Source: Oscillospiraceae bacterium (GTDB lineage Bacteria; Bacillota; Clostridia; Oscillospirales; Ruminococcaceae). Taken from it: a stretch of DNA of 12,762 bases. The notes below the pieces were generated by a model. The model was not told the origin of the DNA. It saw only the letters and a program-made list of their open reading frames with translations, and made no database searches. The stretch lies in the NCBI GenBank assembly GCA_900768105.1, contig CAAGBQ010000035.1, forward strand, positions 1 to 12,762, given 5' to 3'. The translations under genes and the position numbers were made by a program. Below, one piece after another: positions 1-7,221 of this stretch; within the stretch, counting starts at the first letter, position 1; each line of letters begins with the position of its first letter.

Positions 1-31
1 GCTATTCTCGCGTTCGCGGACGGCGGCAGTC

Positions 32-74
32 GAAATTCCTCGCTTCATCCTCCACCGGAGGCGCTCGGAATTTC
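32..74. repeat. Imperfect palindrome upstream of the 47-bp repeats
   Basis: The 8-base arms GAAATTCC (32-39) and GGAATTTC (67-74) are perfect inverted copies. Between them is a second small hairpin, CCTCC-ACC-GGAGG (49-61). The stretch directly abuts the first 47-bp repeat unit, so it may be the end of the same intergenic repeat cluster. It has no T-tract and no coding potential I can support. The first 31 bases hold nothing else I recognise. Confidence 0.5.
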
Positions 75-77
75 TAC

Positions 78-192
78 CCTTACACAGGGGAGGCAAGAAA
101 TGCTCTACAACCCCTTGGTGCGAACCTTACACAGGGGAGGCGAGAATCGCATTGCAAACCCGCGGTGTAAGCCTTGCACAGGGGGGGCGAGA
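78..192 (-). repeat. Tandem 47-bp repeat array, locus A (about 2.5 units)
   Basis: The motif CCTTACACAGGGGAGGC starts at 78 and 125, and again as CCTTGCACAGGGGGGGC at 172, an exact 47-bp period. The remaining part of each unit is also related between units but more diverged. The same unit occurs in the opposite orientation at 9791-9931, as an inverted pair at 7222-7335, and as one degenerate unit near 12637. All copies are intergenic. No start codon with a ribosome binding site or conserved frame is present, so a non-coding dispersed repeat is the best description. Its origin and function are unknown to me. Confidence 0.85.
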
Positions 193-230
193 TGTGCGCT
201 TAATCGAAACGGCGAGAATTTATTGCACGC

Positions 231-262
231 AAAAAACAAAGCCTCCGCGGTGCGGAGGTTTT
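231..262. terminator. Bidirectional intrinsic terminator after ricT
   Basis: The stem CCTCCGC (242-248) pairs with GCGGAGG (252-258) around a GGT loop, and A:T pairs extend it outward. On the minus strand it follows the ricT stop codon by about 10 bases and is followed by CTTTGTTTTTT, which would end the seven-gene operon. On the plus strand it is followed by a T-rich stretch, so it could also stop transcription arriving from the left. Confidence 0.85.
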
Positions 263-270
263 GTTCTTTT

Positions 271-1113
271 TTATTCTTCTTCGCTGTCTTTTTCCCGACG
301 GAGAATGCGCACCTTTGTTTTGTGAAAGGTTTTCGGCGCGCCGTCCGGCGAATCGTCCATTTTTACCGTGAGCATACCGGTCATAAGGCTTAAATCCGTA
401 ACCGTGCCGCAGCCCTCCGGCGTTTTTACATATGCGCCCACCTTCGGCGTTGTGCGGATAAGATCCTCGTAGCCGTCCTGCTCATATTTAAGGCAGCACA
501 TAAGGCGGCCGCAGGTGCCGGAAATTTTTGTCGGATTAAGCGAAAGCCCCTGCTCCTTCGCCATTTTTACGGAAACGGGGATAAATTCGCCAAGGAAGGA
601 CGAGCAGCAGAAGGGCCGCCCGCAGGGACCAAGACCGCCGAGCATTTTGGCTTCGTCGCGGACGCCTATTTGGCGAAGCTCTATGCGGGTGCGGAACGCC
701 GCCGCAAGGTCCTTAACAAGCTCGCGGAAATCAACGCGGCCGTCTGCGGTGAAATAGAAAATTATCTTGCTGCCGTCAAAAGCATATTCCGCGCCCACAA
801 GCTTCATATCAAGCCCGCGCGCGGCAACCTTTTCTTCGCATTTTTTTATTGCCTGCGCCTCAAAGGCGCGGTTTTGATTAAGGCGCTCCAAATCCGCGGT
901 GTTTGCCATACGGATTACCTTTTTAAGCGGCGGAACCACGCGGGAATTATCCACAAAGCGGTTATCCGCGGCTACCTCTCCACATTCCTTTCCGCGGCTT
1001 GTTTCCACTATTACCCTATCGCCGATGGAGTACTGTGCTCCGTCCGGATCGAAATAATACACCTTGCCCACTTCTTTAAAGCGGACGCCGATGACCTCTG
1101 TCGTATTGCTCAT
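271..1113 (-). CDS. ricT: RicT (YaaT), PSP1-domain iron-sulfur protein of the Ric/Y complex
   Basis: A 280-residue PSP1-family protein. In Bacillus, RicT (YaaT) forms a complex with RicA and RicF that carries [4Fe-4S] clusters and acts with RNase Y in mRNA maturation, and it affects competence, biofilm formation and sporulation. The family signature is visible: a cysteine cluster LGPCGRPFCC (C164, C169, C170) followed by GTCGRLMCC (C201, C206, C207), with the PSP1 segment in front of it. Length is normal. The frame stays open 12 codons upstream, but the start at 1113 is chosen because GGAGGA sits six bases upstream and the ATG overlaps the holB stop codon as ATGA. An acidic tail (about the last 10 residues, DSEEE) is typical. 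It is the last gene of the operon. Identification is firm; cluster binding is inferred from the family. Confidence 0.95.
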   Translation of the reverse strand: MSNTTEVIGVRFKEVGKVYYFDPDGAQYSIGDRVIVETSRGKECGEVAADNRFVDNSRVVPPLKKVIRMANTADLERLNQNRAFEAQAIKKCEEKVAARGLDMKLVGAEYAFDGSKIIFYFTADGRVDFRELVKDLAAAFRTRIELRQIGVRDEAKMLGGLGPCGRPFCCSSFLGEFIPVSVKMAKEQGLSLNPTKISGTCGRLMCCLKYEQDGYEDLIRTTPKVGAYVKTPEGCGTVTDLSLMTGMLTVKMDDSPDGAPKTFHKTKVRILRREKDSEEE

Positions 1114-2057
1114 AAACTTCCTCCGAGCACGGCGGAAAGCTGTGCGCAAAGCCAGCTTTGAATAAGCTCCGGCATACAGTTTTGAAGCGCGGCTTCTTTC
1201 CCCCGATTTAGTATTTCCATTATTTTAACCGCCTGGGCGGGTTTTATTTTTAAGTTTAAAGGCGCGGGCTTTCCCGCGGCAAAATTAATGCCGCACCTTG
1301 CCGTTATATTGCCGAAAATTTCAATATATTCGCAAAGGGCGGCTCTGTCCCCCGCCGCGGCGGCAAGCCCCGCCGCAAGGTCATAGCTTTTTGCCCCGCG
1401 AAGAAGCTCCGGCGTTTTTGCCGCAAGCTGCGCAAGCGGAAGCCTGCCTTCTTGAAAAGCGGAACTTGCCCTGCCGAGATTTCCAGCATACGCCGCTGCA
1501 AGCAGGGCAGCGTCCTCATCGGAAATTTCCGGCAGGGCGCTTTTCAGCCGAACGGCACATTCTCCGTCGGAAAAAGGCTCCAGCTTATACACGGTGCAGC
1601 GGCTTATTACGGTATCGAGCAGCATTCCGGAATTTTGGCAGGTCATAATAAACCTTGCGTGCTCCGGCGGCTCCTCCAGAGATTTAAGCAGGGCGTTTTG
1701 CGCCTCCGCCGTCATATTCTGAATTTCCAAAAGGACATAAATTTTTATATCGGATTCGTTCGGCGCAAGCCAAAGGGAGTCCTTTATCTCCCTTACGCTT
1801 TCGATATGAAAGCTGCGCGCGCCGCCGCTTCCGTCATAAATTTCCACATCCGGATGATTGCCTCCGTCGATTTTTTTGCAGACGGAGCAATGCCCGCAGG
1901 GCGGATTTTGGTTCTTGCAAAGCAGCGCCTTGCAAAGCCAAAGGGCAAGTTCCCGCTTGCCGACGCCCTGCTCGCCCTCAATCAGAACGGCGTGGGAAAG
2001 CAGACCTTCCGCCGCAGCGGCGGAAAGCTGCTTTTTAAGCTCGGTTGCTGCGGGCAT
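1110..2057 (-). CDS. holB: DNA polymerase III delta prime subunit (clamp loader)
   Basis: A 315-residue AAA+ clamp-loader subunit of the delta prime type, which opens and loads the sliding clamp together with delta and tau/gamma. Visible motifs are a P-loop GEQGVGKR (28-35), four zinc-ribbon cysteines (C47, C54, C57, C60, pattern C-x6-C-x2-C-x2-C), the helix NALLKSLEEPPEHARF (121-136), and the sensor segment around SRC (152-154). The Walker B position reads YVLLEIQNM (107-115) where relatives have something like IIDEADKM, so the first acidic residue is missing; delta prime subunits are often ATPase-degenerate. The start lies three bases after the darA stop with a modest AAAAGG site, indicating translational coupling, and the stop overlaps the ricT start. 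The order darA-holB-ricT matches Bacillus except that yaaR is missing. Confidence 0.93.
   Translation of the reverse strand: MPAATELKKQLSAAAAEGLLSHAVLIEGEQGVGKRELALWLCKALLCKNQNPPCGHCSVCKKIDGGNHPDVEIYDGSGGARSFHIESVREIKDSLWLAPNESDIKIYVLLEIQNMTAEAQNALLKSLEEPPEHARFIMTCQNSGMLLDTVISRCTVYKLEPFSDGECAVRLKSALPEISDEDAALLAAAYAGNLGRASSAFQEGRLPLAQLAAKTPELLRGAKSYDLAAGLAAAAGDRAALCEYIEIFGNITARCGINFAAGKPAPLNLKIKPAQAVKIMEILNRGKEAALQNCMPELIQSWLCAQLSAVLGGSL
1119..1124 (-). promoter_or_regulatory. Ribosome binding site that fixes the ricT start
   Basis: GGAGGA on the minus strand, six bases before the ATG at 1113, lies inside the 3' end of holB. It favours the inner start over an in-frame start 12 codons upstream. 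Confidence 0.8.
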
Positions 2058-2060
2058 AAA

Positions 2061-2384
2061 TCAAACCTTTTCAAAGCGCTCGACATTCATAACGAATACG
2101 ATTGCGCCGCCGACGGTTACTTCCACAGGGAAAGCGGAATACATTCCCACATCCACCATGCCCGCGCTTGGCACCATCTGTTTGCGCTTTTTGCTGTGCT
2201 TTGCTATGATGTCGATAACCTCGCTTACCTTATCGTCCTCAACGCCGATAAGGAAGGTGGTGTTTCCGCTCATAAGAAAGCCGCCGGTGGTCGCCAGCTT
2301 CGTTACGGAAAATCTTGCTTTGGTAAGTGCTGCGGAAACGGCGTTGCTGTCGTCGCCGGAAACTACTGCCATAATCATTTTCAT
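2061..2384 (-). CDS. darA: DarA/PstA, cyclic di-AMP receptor (PII-like)
   Basis: A 107-residue PII-like protein, close to the usual length of about 109. The family forms trimers that bind c-di-AMP at subunit interfaces; the downstream target is unsettled. Hallmarks seen are KMIMAVV at the N terminus, the invariant ATTGGFLMSGNTTF (31-44), IGVED (46-50), and a C-terminal strand PVEVTVGGAIVFV (86-98). GGAGG lies 10 bases upstream of the ATG. The gene sits 38 bp after the decarboxylase stop and three bases before holB. In Bacillus, tmk lies directly upstream of darA and yaaR between darA and holB; neither is here. I saw no strong internal promoter in the 38-bp gap, so it is probably read from upstream. 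Confidence 0.95.
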   Translation of the reverse strand: MKMIMAVVSGDDSNAVSAALTKARFSVTKLATTGGFLMSGNTTFLIGVEDDKVSEVIDIIAKHSKKRKQMVPSAGMVDVGMYSAFPVEVTVGGAIVFVMNVERFEKV

Positions 2385-2422
2385 AATATACAGTCCTCCT
2401 TTTAAGGAAAGAATAAAACAGG

Positions 2423-3709
2423 TTATTTTACGACATTTATTTCATCAATGCCGTATTTGAGAAGAAGGCTTTGCAGCGCTTCGTCGATAATTTCTCCGGG
2501 CGAAGCTATTGCAATGCAGGGCGGGCAGGGCAAAACAAGGCTTGCCGCCGTTTTGCCGAGGGAATCCTCCGTTTTTACGAGCACGCTTTCGGCAAAAACC
2601 GCTTCGCGGATGCTCATTGCCTGCTTCGGCATTGCGAAAAGGTGCTCCTCAAAAGCGGAGCAGCCGTTTCCGGCGGTATCGTCAATAAATTCGGCGACCC
2701 TTGCAAAGTCCTCCTCCGTATTGAAAGGCGACGCCATGAGCACCGCCCATTCGGAATTGACATATTCAGGCTCGATTCCGTGCTCGCGGAGAGCGGCGCC
2801 GAATTCTTCGGCGGTCATTCCGGTTGAGGTTACGGAAAGGGTGAGGCGCGCGGGTTCAATATTTCTTGTTTTCGGCGCAAGGCCGTGCTCAAAAGCACGG
2901 TAACGCAAATTTGCCACCTTTCCGTTGAGCATGGCGAAATCCTGCCGCGCCTCCGTTTCAAGATACTCTATACATTCATCCGCGGAAAGCATTATGAGAT
3001 AGCTTGGGCTTGTGGAGCCGAAAAGGCGCATTTTTGCTTTTGCCTTATTATAAAGCTCTTTTTCCGCAAGGTGGAGCAGCGCCCCGCCGGTGCAAACCGG
3101 CAGGGATTTGTGCAAGGAATCCGCACAGGCGTCCGCGCCGAGGGATATTGGGTGCATTTCCGTCGGGAAAAAGTGCAGGTGCGCACCGTGGGCGTTATCC
3201 GCAAGAAGAACCGCGCCGTGTTCATGAGCAATTTTTGAGCACGCGGCAATATCCGTGAGCACGCCGAAATAATCCGGCGATGTTACATATACCGCTTTTG
3301 CGTTTTTGTGCCGCTCCAGCGCCGCCAAAAGCTCCGCATTGCTCCGCGGATTTATCCACACAACCTTTAAATCAAGCAGCGCCGCGGCATTAACGGCAGA
3401 GGCGTGCGCGTTGCGGCACATAATCACCGTATCGCCCACATCAAGGAATGCGGCAAGCATTGCCTGTATGCAAAGGGTGGAACCGCCTGCGGAAATAAGG
3501 GAAGCTCCTGCTCCGTAAACGGCGGCAAAGCGTTCCTCCGCTTCACGAATTGCGCCGGAAGCCTCGAAGAGGCTATCCGCGCCCTCCACCTCGGTTATAT
3601 CATATTTATAATAATCAGGAAAACATTCCGCGCCCTTGTGCCCGGGCATATGGAAACGCGAAAGCCCTTTGTTTACATATTCGTCAACGGCTTTTTTTAT
3701 CGGGGTCAT
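2423..3709 (-). CDS. Orn/Lys/Arg decarboxylase-family PLP enzyme (YaaO-like)
   Basis: A 428-residue fold-type I PLP enzyme of the group that includes Bacillus YaaO and SpeA. The N terminus carries RFHMPGHKG (18-26), the signature of Orn/Lys/Arg decarboxylases; DNAHGAH (171-177) binds the cofactor, and the Schiff-base lysine is K201 in DSLHKSLP. Length is somewhat below the 470-490 residues common in the group, mainly from a short C-terminal region. The substrate (arginine, lysine or ornithine) cannot be read from the sequence, so no symbol is given. The start overlaps the stop of the upstream FemAB gene as ATGA, with only a weak AAGAAG site, so it is likely translationally coupled. Its place just upstream of darA mirrors yaaO-tmk-darA in Bacillus, but tmk is missing. 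Confidence 0.9.
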   Translation of the reverse strand: MTPIKKAVDEYVNKGLSRFHMPGHKGAECFPDYYKYDITEVEGADSLFEASGAIREAEERFAAVYGAGASLISAGGSTLCIQAMLAAFLDVGDTVIMCRNAHASAVNAAALLDLKVVWINPRSNAELLAALERHKNAKAVYVTSPDYFGVLTDIAACSKIAHEHGAVLLADNAHGAHLHFFPTEMHPISLGADACADSLHKSLPVCTGGALLHLAEKELYNKAKAKMRLFGSTSPSYLIMLSADECIEYLETEARQDFAMLNGKVANLRYRAFEHGLAPKTRNIEPARLTLSVTSTGMTAEEFGAALREHGIEPEYVNSEWAVLMASPFNTEEDFARVAEFIDDTAGNGCSAFEEHLFAMPKQAMSIREAVFAESVLVKTEDSLGKTAASLVLPCPPCIAIASPGEIIDEALQSLLLKYGIDEINVVK

Positions 3710-4758
3710 TTTTTCAGCTTCTTTTTAAGCTTATTCAGCTTTGAATTAAGCTTTGTCGCGCGCTTTACCATTTTCATTGCGAATGGGCGATAGATTATAT
3801 CAAATTCGCCGGGAAGCTCATCCACCTGACCGTTAAACCCGCGTTTGAAGCGGTAAAGACCGTAGAGGTGGTCGTTTTCGTTTTCCGTATCGCCGGAAAT
3901 TCCCTGAAAATCATATACGGTGCAGCCGGTTTCTATCGCCCATTTTATCATTTCCCACTGGATAAGGTAATTCGGCATTACATTGCGGAAGGCGTTATCC
4001 GAAGCGCCGTAAACATAGTCGCATTTTCCCGCATAGTTTGTGGTTATTGTTCCGCAAACCGCCTGCCCCTGATAAAATCCCATATAAAGGCGGCAGTGCC
4101 CGCCCAAAGAATCCAGCATACGCTCGAAATATTCCTTTGGGCGGATATTAAAGCCGTCGCGCTCGCCGGTGGTTTTCATAATACGCATAAATTCGTCAAG
4201 GTATTCCTTGCCGACAACCCTTATCTCTACTCCGTGCTTCATTGCTACGCGGATATTATAGCGGCATTTTTGGGTAAGCGCCATAAACACCTCGTCCTCG
4301 GTCCTTCCGCCGAGATAAAGGCGGTAATTAAAGCGGCACTGTATTGTTTCAAAGCCGGTGGGGCCGAATTTGCGCTTAAAGCCCATTTCCTCCATAATTT
4401 TAAGAAATTCTTCATCGGAGGCGGGAATATCCGGATCCATTTTAAAATCGTGCGCCTTGTATTTTTTTGCAAGGGCGTTTACGCCATCCATAAGGTCGGC
4501 AAGCACTGCTTTATTGTGCAGGTCGCAGACCGGACCGCGGGGCGCATAAAGAAAGCAGGTGCCTATCAGCGGTATTCTTTGGATAAGCACGGAAATTCCG
4601 CCGACGATTGCGCCTTCGGCGCTTCGAGAAACAACAACCTCGTGCTGCCAGTTATTTTTTACGCCGTACCAAAGGGTGGACTGGGTAAAGCAGCCCTGGG
4701 GGTGGCTTTGGCAAAAGCGTTCATATTCGGGATAAAGAGAAACATCAAGTATCTCCAT
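3706..4758 (-). CDS. FemAB/FemX-family peptidoglycan aminoacyltransferase
   Basis: A 350-residue protein with two tandem GNAT-like domains, as in FemA, FemB, FemX and MurM. These use aminoacyl-tRNA to build the side chain or interpeptide bridge on lipid-linked peptidoglycan precursors at the cytoplasmic membrane. Family segments include YAPRGPV (71-77), YNIRVAMKHGVEI (167-179), the conserved YDFQGISGD (282-290) and YRFKRGFNG (302-310). The C terminus is a very basic Lys-rich helix (about 329-350) that could contact tRNA or membrane. GGAGG lies upstream of the ATG at 4758, one base after the stop of the preceding gene. Which amino acid it adds is unknown. A direct link to the neighbouring basic amino acid decarboxylase is possible but not shown. 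Confidence 0.88.
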   Translation of the reverse strand: MEILDVSLYPEYERFCQSHPQGCFTQSTLWYGVKNNWQHEVVVSRSAEGAIVGGISVLIQRIPLIGTCFLYAPRGPVCDLHNKAVLADLMDGVNALAKKYKAHDFKMDPDIPASDEEFLKIMEEMGFKRKFGPTGFETIQCRFNYRLYLGGRTEDEVFMALTQKCRYNIRVAMKHGVEIRVVGKEYLDEFMRIMKTTGERDGFNIRPKEYFERMLDSLGGHCRLYMGFYQGQAVCGTITTNYAGKCDYVYGASDNAFRNVMPNYLIQWEMIKWAIETGCTVYDFQGISGDTENENDHLYGLYRFKRGFNGQVDELPGEFDIIYRPFAMKMVKRATKLNSKLNKLKKKLKK

Positions 4759-4759
4759 T

Positions 4760-5545
4760 TCATTCCTCCGTAATTATCTTATAATTGCGCTCGACATTTT
4801 CGGCCTTCCAGCCATAGCTTCTGTCGGAAAGGTCATCGCCCAAACGGTACACCGGACGGGCGGATTCTTTGAACTCCTTCCAGCCGGTGCCGTCAAAGCG
4901 GCGGTTCATGGGGCAGACATCGGTGCAGCAATCGCAGCCGCAGACAAAGCCGACCTTTTTAATCAGCACCCTATCCTCCGGAGCAAGCTCCTTTTTCATC
5001 TGGTTGATATAGGAAACGCATTTTTCCCGAACGAAGCCTTTTTCGGTAAGGGCGCCGTTTGGGCAATGCTCGGTGCAAAGACCGCATTCAAAGCAGCCTC
5101 CGGGCATTTTTTTGGAGCGGGCAAAGCGACGGTCGGTAACAATCTCTCCGATTGCGCAGCGGGTGCCGTAGGCTTTGCTGATAAGCAGGTTGTTTCTTCC
5201 TCTTATCCCCAGTCCGGCAAGGTTCGCGGCGCGAACCTCCGCAATTGGCGAAGAATCCACAAAAAATTTAAAGGTGTTTTCCGGAAAGGCACGGCGCAGG
5301 ATTTCCGCCGCAACGGAAAGATGCTCCGCCGCAACATCATGATAATTGCGCCCGACGGCAAAGCGGGCGACATTGCGCCCTTCGTTCATTCCGGTATCCC
5401 ACGGAATAAGACACACAATTACGGAATCCATTCCGTCAAAAAGCTCCCGCTTTTTAAAGCCGGTTCCGGGAAGGGTATCTTCATACGCGGCAACGCCGTA
5501 GTGCTCGATTCCCGCGGCAGCCATAACTTCATCAAGAATCATCAT
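4760..5545 (-). CDS. QueG-like double [4Fe-4S] cluster protein, short form
   Basis: A 261-residue homologue of epoxyqueuosine reductase QueG, the cobalamin and [4Fe-4S] enzyme that makes queuosine in tRNA. Visible are GRNYHDV (65-71), VDSSPIAE (97-104) whose aspartate aligns with the QueG catalytic acid, and two ferredoxin-like cysteine sets: C151-x2-C154-x2-C157-x3-C161-P, and C204-x2-C207-x3-C211-P, with additional Cys at 176, 202 and 206. It lacks the C-terminal HEAT-repeat region of full-length QueG (about 380 residues), and the usual WIGKNT stretch reads IRGRNN. It is therefore called QueG-like rather than QueG; short homologues of this kind are common in Clostridia and poorly characterised. 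The start at 5545 (an ATG pair) follows the yifB stop by one base; an upstream in-frame TTG at 5599 is less likely. Confidence 0.8.
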   Translation of the reverse strand: MMILDEVMAAAGIEHYGVAAYEDTLPGTGFKKRELFDGMDSVIVCLIPWDTGMNEGRNVARFAVGRNYHDVAAEHLSVAAEILRRAFPENTFKFFVDSSPIAEVRAANLAGLGIRGRNNLLISKAYGTRCAIGEIVTDRRFARSKKMPGGCFECGLCTEHCPNGALTEKGFVREKCVSYINQMKKELAPEDRVLIKKVGFVCGCDCCTDVCPMNRRFDGTGWKEFKESARPVYRLGDDLSDRSYGWKAENVERNYKIITEE

Positions 5546-5546
5546 A

Positions 5547-7076
5547 TCAGTTACCCCAATACTTTCTGTCAAGGCTGCGGTATTGCAGCGCCTCGGCAAT
5601 ATGCTTTGTATCTATATTTTCGCTTCCGTCAAGGTCGGCAATGGTGCGCGCGACCTTTAGGATGCGGTCATAGGCGCGGGCGGAAAGCCCCATTTTTTCA
5701 AAGGCGTTTTTTAAAAGGAGCTTTGCTCCTTCGGTAAGCACGCAGTATTTTTGCAGCATTGCCGGAGTGAGCATTGCGTTGCAGGTAATGCCGGTTCCGG
5801 CATAGCGTTCGTTCTGAATCCTTCTTGCGGCGTTCACCCTTGCGCGAATCACCTCGGAAGGCTCCGCCTTTCGGCTACTTGAAAGGTCGTCGAACTCCAC
5901 GGGCATTACCTCCACATGAAGGTCGATTCTGTCAAGAAGCGGGCCGGAAACCTTTGCAAGATAGCGGGAAACCGCCATCGGCGTGCAGGTGCATTTCCGC
6001 GTAGGATGGCCGTAATATCCGCAGGGGCAGGGGTTCATTGCCGCAATCAGCATTACATTGCACGGATAGGTAAGGCGGCCGGCGGCGCGGGAGATTGTAA
6101 CAACGCCGTCCTCCAGCGGCTGGCGGAGAACCTCCATTGCGTTGCGGTTATATTCGGGCAGCTCGTCCAAAAACAAAACTCCGTTATGCGCAAGGGAAAT
6201 TTCGCCGGGCTTCGGCATACTTCCGCCGCCGGTAAGCCCTGCGGGAGAAACGGTATGGTGCGGTGCGCGGAACGGACGGCGGGTTATAAGAGAAGCTCCC
6301 TCCTGCAAGGTTCCGCAAATGGAATGTATCTTTGTTGTTTCTATGGATTCTTCAAAGGTCATTTCCGGAAGGATAGAGGGCAGGCGCTTTGCAAGCATAC
6401 TTTTGCCCGCGCCGGGCGGACCTATCAGCAGCACATTATGAAAGCCCGCCGCAGCAATCTCTAAAGCGCGCTTTGCTTCATACTGCCCTTTTACATCGGC
6501 AAAATCCGGTTCCGGCGCGCGCGGCGCGGTGTTTTTGTAATCCTCCGCGCGAACCGGCTGCATAAGCTCCGCACCAGTAAGGTGATTCACCACCTCCGTA
6601 ACGGATTCCGCGGCATATACCTCAATTCCCTCCACAACGGAGCCTTCCGGCGCGTTGCCCTTTGGGATAAATATTTTGCTTATGCCAAGGCGCTTTGCCT
6701 CCAGCACCATTGGCAGAATGCCCGCAACGGGCTTTATTGTGCCCTCCAGCGAAAGCTCGCCGATAAAGGCGCAGCCTTCGCAATCCGCTTCAATCTGGCG
6801 GTCGGCGCGGAGTATGCCGATGAGAATCGGCAGGTCATAAAGGGAACCCGCCTTTTTTATGTCGCTTGGGGCAAGGTTCACGACGATTTTACCTATCGGG
6901 AACATAAAGCCGCTGTTAAAAATGGCGGTGTGTACCCTATCGCGGGATTCCTTTACCGCGGTATCCGGCAGACCTACTATATCAAACCCGGGGAACGAAT
7001 CGGAAAGATCCACTTCCACCGCGACCTTGTATGCGTTTATTCCGAGAATACCCATTCCCGTGCAGGAACAAAACAC
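5547..7076 (-). CDS. yifB: YifB/ComM-family Mg-chelatase-like AAA+ ATPase
   Basis: A 509-residue YifB/ComM protein. Its order is an N-terminal Lon-protease-like domain (about 1-170, with FDIVGLPDTAVKESRDRV at 31-48), a Mg-chelatase AAA+ core, and the C-terminal domain with SARAYDRILKVART. Walker A is GPPGAGKS (219-226) and Walker B is VLFLDELPEY (300-309). Four cysteines in NPCPCGYYG and CTC (350, 352, 362, 364) probably hold a metal; SGPLLDRID (377-385) is the arginine-finger region. ComM of Gram-negative bacteria is a helicase that promotes branch migration during natural transformation. The start is GTG at 7076, chosen because GGAGG lies nine bases upstream, whereas an internal ATG at residue 8 has none. 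It is the first gene of the operon and has its own promoter. Confidence 0.93.
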   Translation of the reverse strand: MFCSCTGMGILGINAYKVAVEVDLSDSFPGFDIVGLPDTAVKESRDRVHTAIFNSGFMFPIGKIVVNLAPSDIKKAGSLYDLPILIGILRADRQIEADCEGCAFIGELSLEGTIKPVAGILPMVLEAKRLGISKIFIPKGNAPEGSVVEGIEVYAAESVTEVVNHLTGAELMQPVRAEDYKNTAPRAPEPDFADVKGQYEAKRALEIAAAGFHNVLLIGPPGAGKSMLAKRLPSILPEMTFEESIETTKIHSICGTLQEGASLITRRPFRAPHHTVSPAGLTGGGSMPKPGEISLAHNGVLFLDELPEYNRNAMEVLRQPLEDGVVTISRAAGRLTYPCNVMLIAAMNPCPCGYYGHPTRKCTCTPMAVSRYLAKVSGPLLDRIDLHVEVMPVEFDDLSSSRKAEPSEVIRARVNAARRIQNERYAGTGITCNAMLTPAMLQKYCVLTEGAKLLLKNAFEKMGLSARAYDRILKVARTIADLDGSENIDTKHIAEALQYRSLDRKYWGN

Positions 7077-7121
7077 GCCGAGATTCCTCCCCCCTGCTTT
7101 TTGTTTATACTAAATCAATTT

Positions 7122-7151
7122 ATTATATAACATATCACCATAAAAATACAA
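7122..7151 (-). promoter_or_regulatory. Promoter of the yifB-to-ricT operon
   Basis: Reading the minus strand, TTGTAT (7151-7146) is followed after 18 bases by a perfect TATAAT (7127-7122), then a leader of about 40 bases to the GTG start with its GGAGG site. I found no comparable promoter further downstream, so this one probably drives all seven genes. Confidence 0.75.
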
Positions 7152-7221
7152 GAGCAAAAAAGATTTTTTGCCGGCAAAGCAAAAACCGGCGCGGATGTTC
7201 CGGCAAAGGCGCGTCTTTGTT
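7152..7221. other. Spacer between the yifB promoter and repeat locus B
   Basis: This part of the 356-bp divergent intergenic region contains an AT-rich stretch and two copies of CCGGCAAAG (near 7171 and 7200). A GCCGG/CCGGC inverted pair lies at about 7170-7190. There is no clear open frame or RNA gene. Confidence 0.4.

Noticed and set aside
78..192. CRISPR-like array (about 23 conserved bases alternating with about 24 variable bases at exact 47-bp spacing)
   Set aside because: The variable halves of adjacent units are recognisably related to each other and to units at other loci, so they are diverged repeat sequence rather than unique spacers. There are only two to three units per locus and no cas genes.
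100..393. Plus-strand open frame across the repeat cluster and the ricT 3' end
   Set aside because: Runs through the repeat array and a terminator hairpin, has no ribosome binding site or family resemblance, and overlaps ricT antisense.
1110..2057. holB Walker B change as evidence of a broken gene
   Set aside because: Delta prime subunits are commonly ATPase-deficient. The P-loop, zinc cysteines and length are normal, so this is noted in the annotation only.
1452..2405. Long plus-strand open frame (317 codons) antisense to holB and darA
   Set aside because: It mirrors two clearly identified genes and has no recognisable domain. High-GC codon usage leaves long antisense frames open throughout this window.
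3868..4773. Plus-strand open frame antisense to the FemAB gene
   Set aside because: It is a shadow of a well-supported gene with no ribosome binding site or conserved motif.
5545..5599. Longer N terminus for the QueG-like protein from a TTG at 5599
   Set aside because: It adds 18 residues with no family similarity, overlaps the yifB coding end and lacks a ribosome binding site. The ATG pair at 5545 sits one base after the yifB stop.
7165..7195. Possible terminator hairpin (GCCGG/CCGGC) upstream of yifB
   Set aside because: It has only a five-base stem with an eleven-base loop and no T run directly after it on either strand. It also lies upstream of both divergent promoters.
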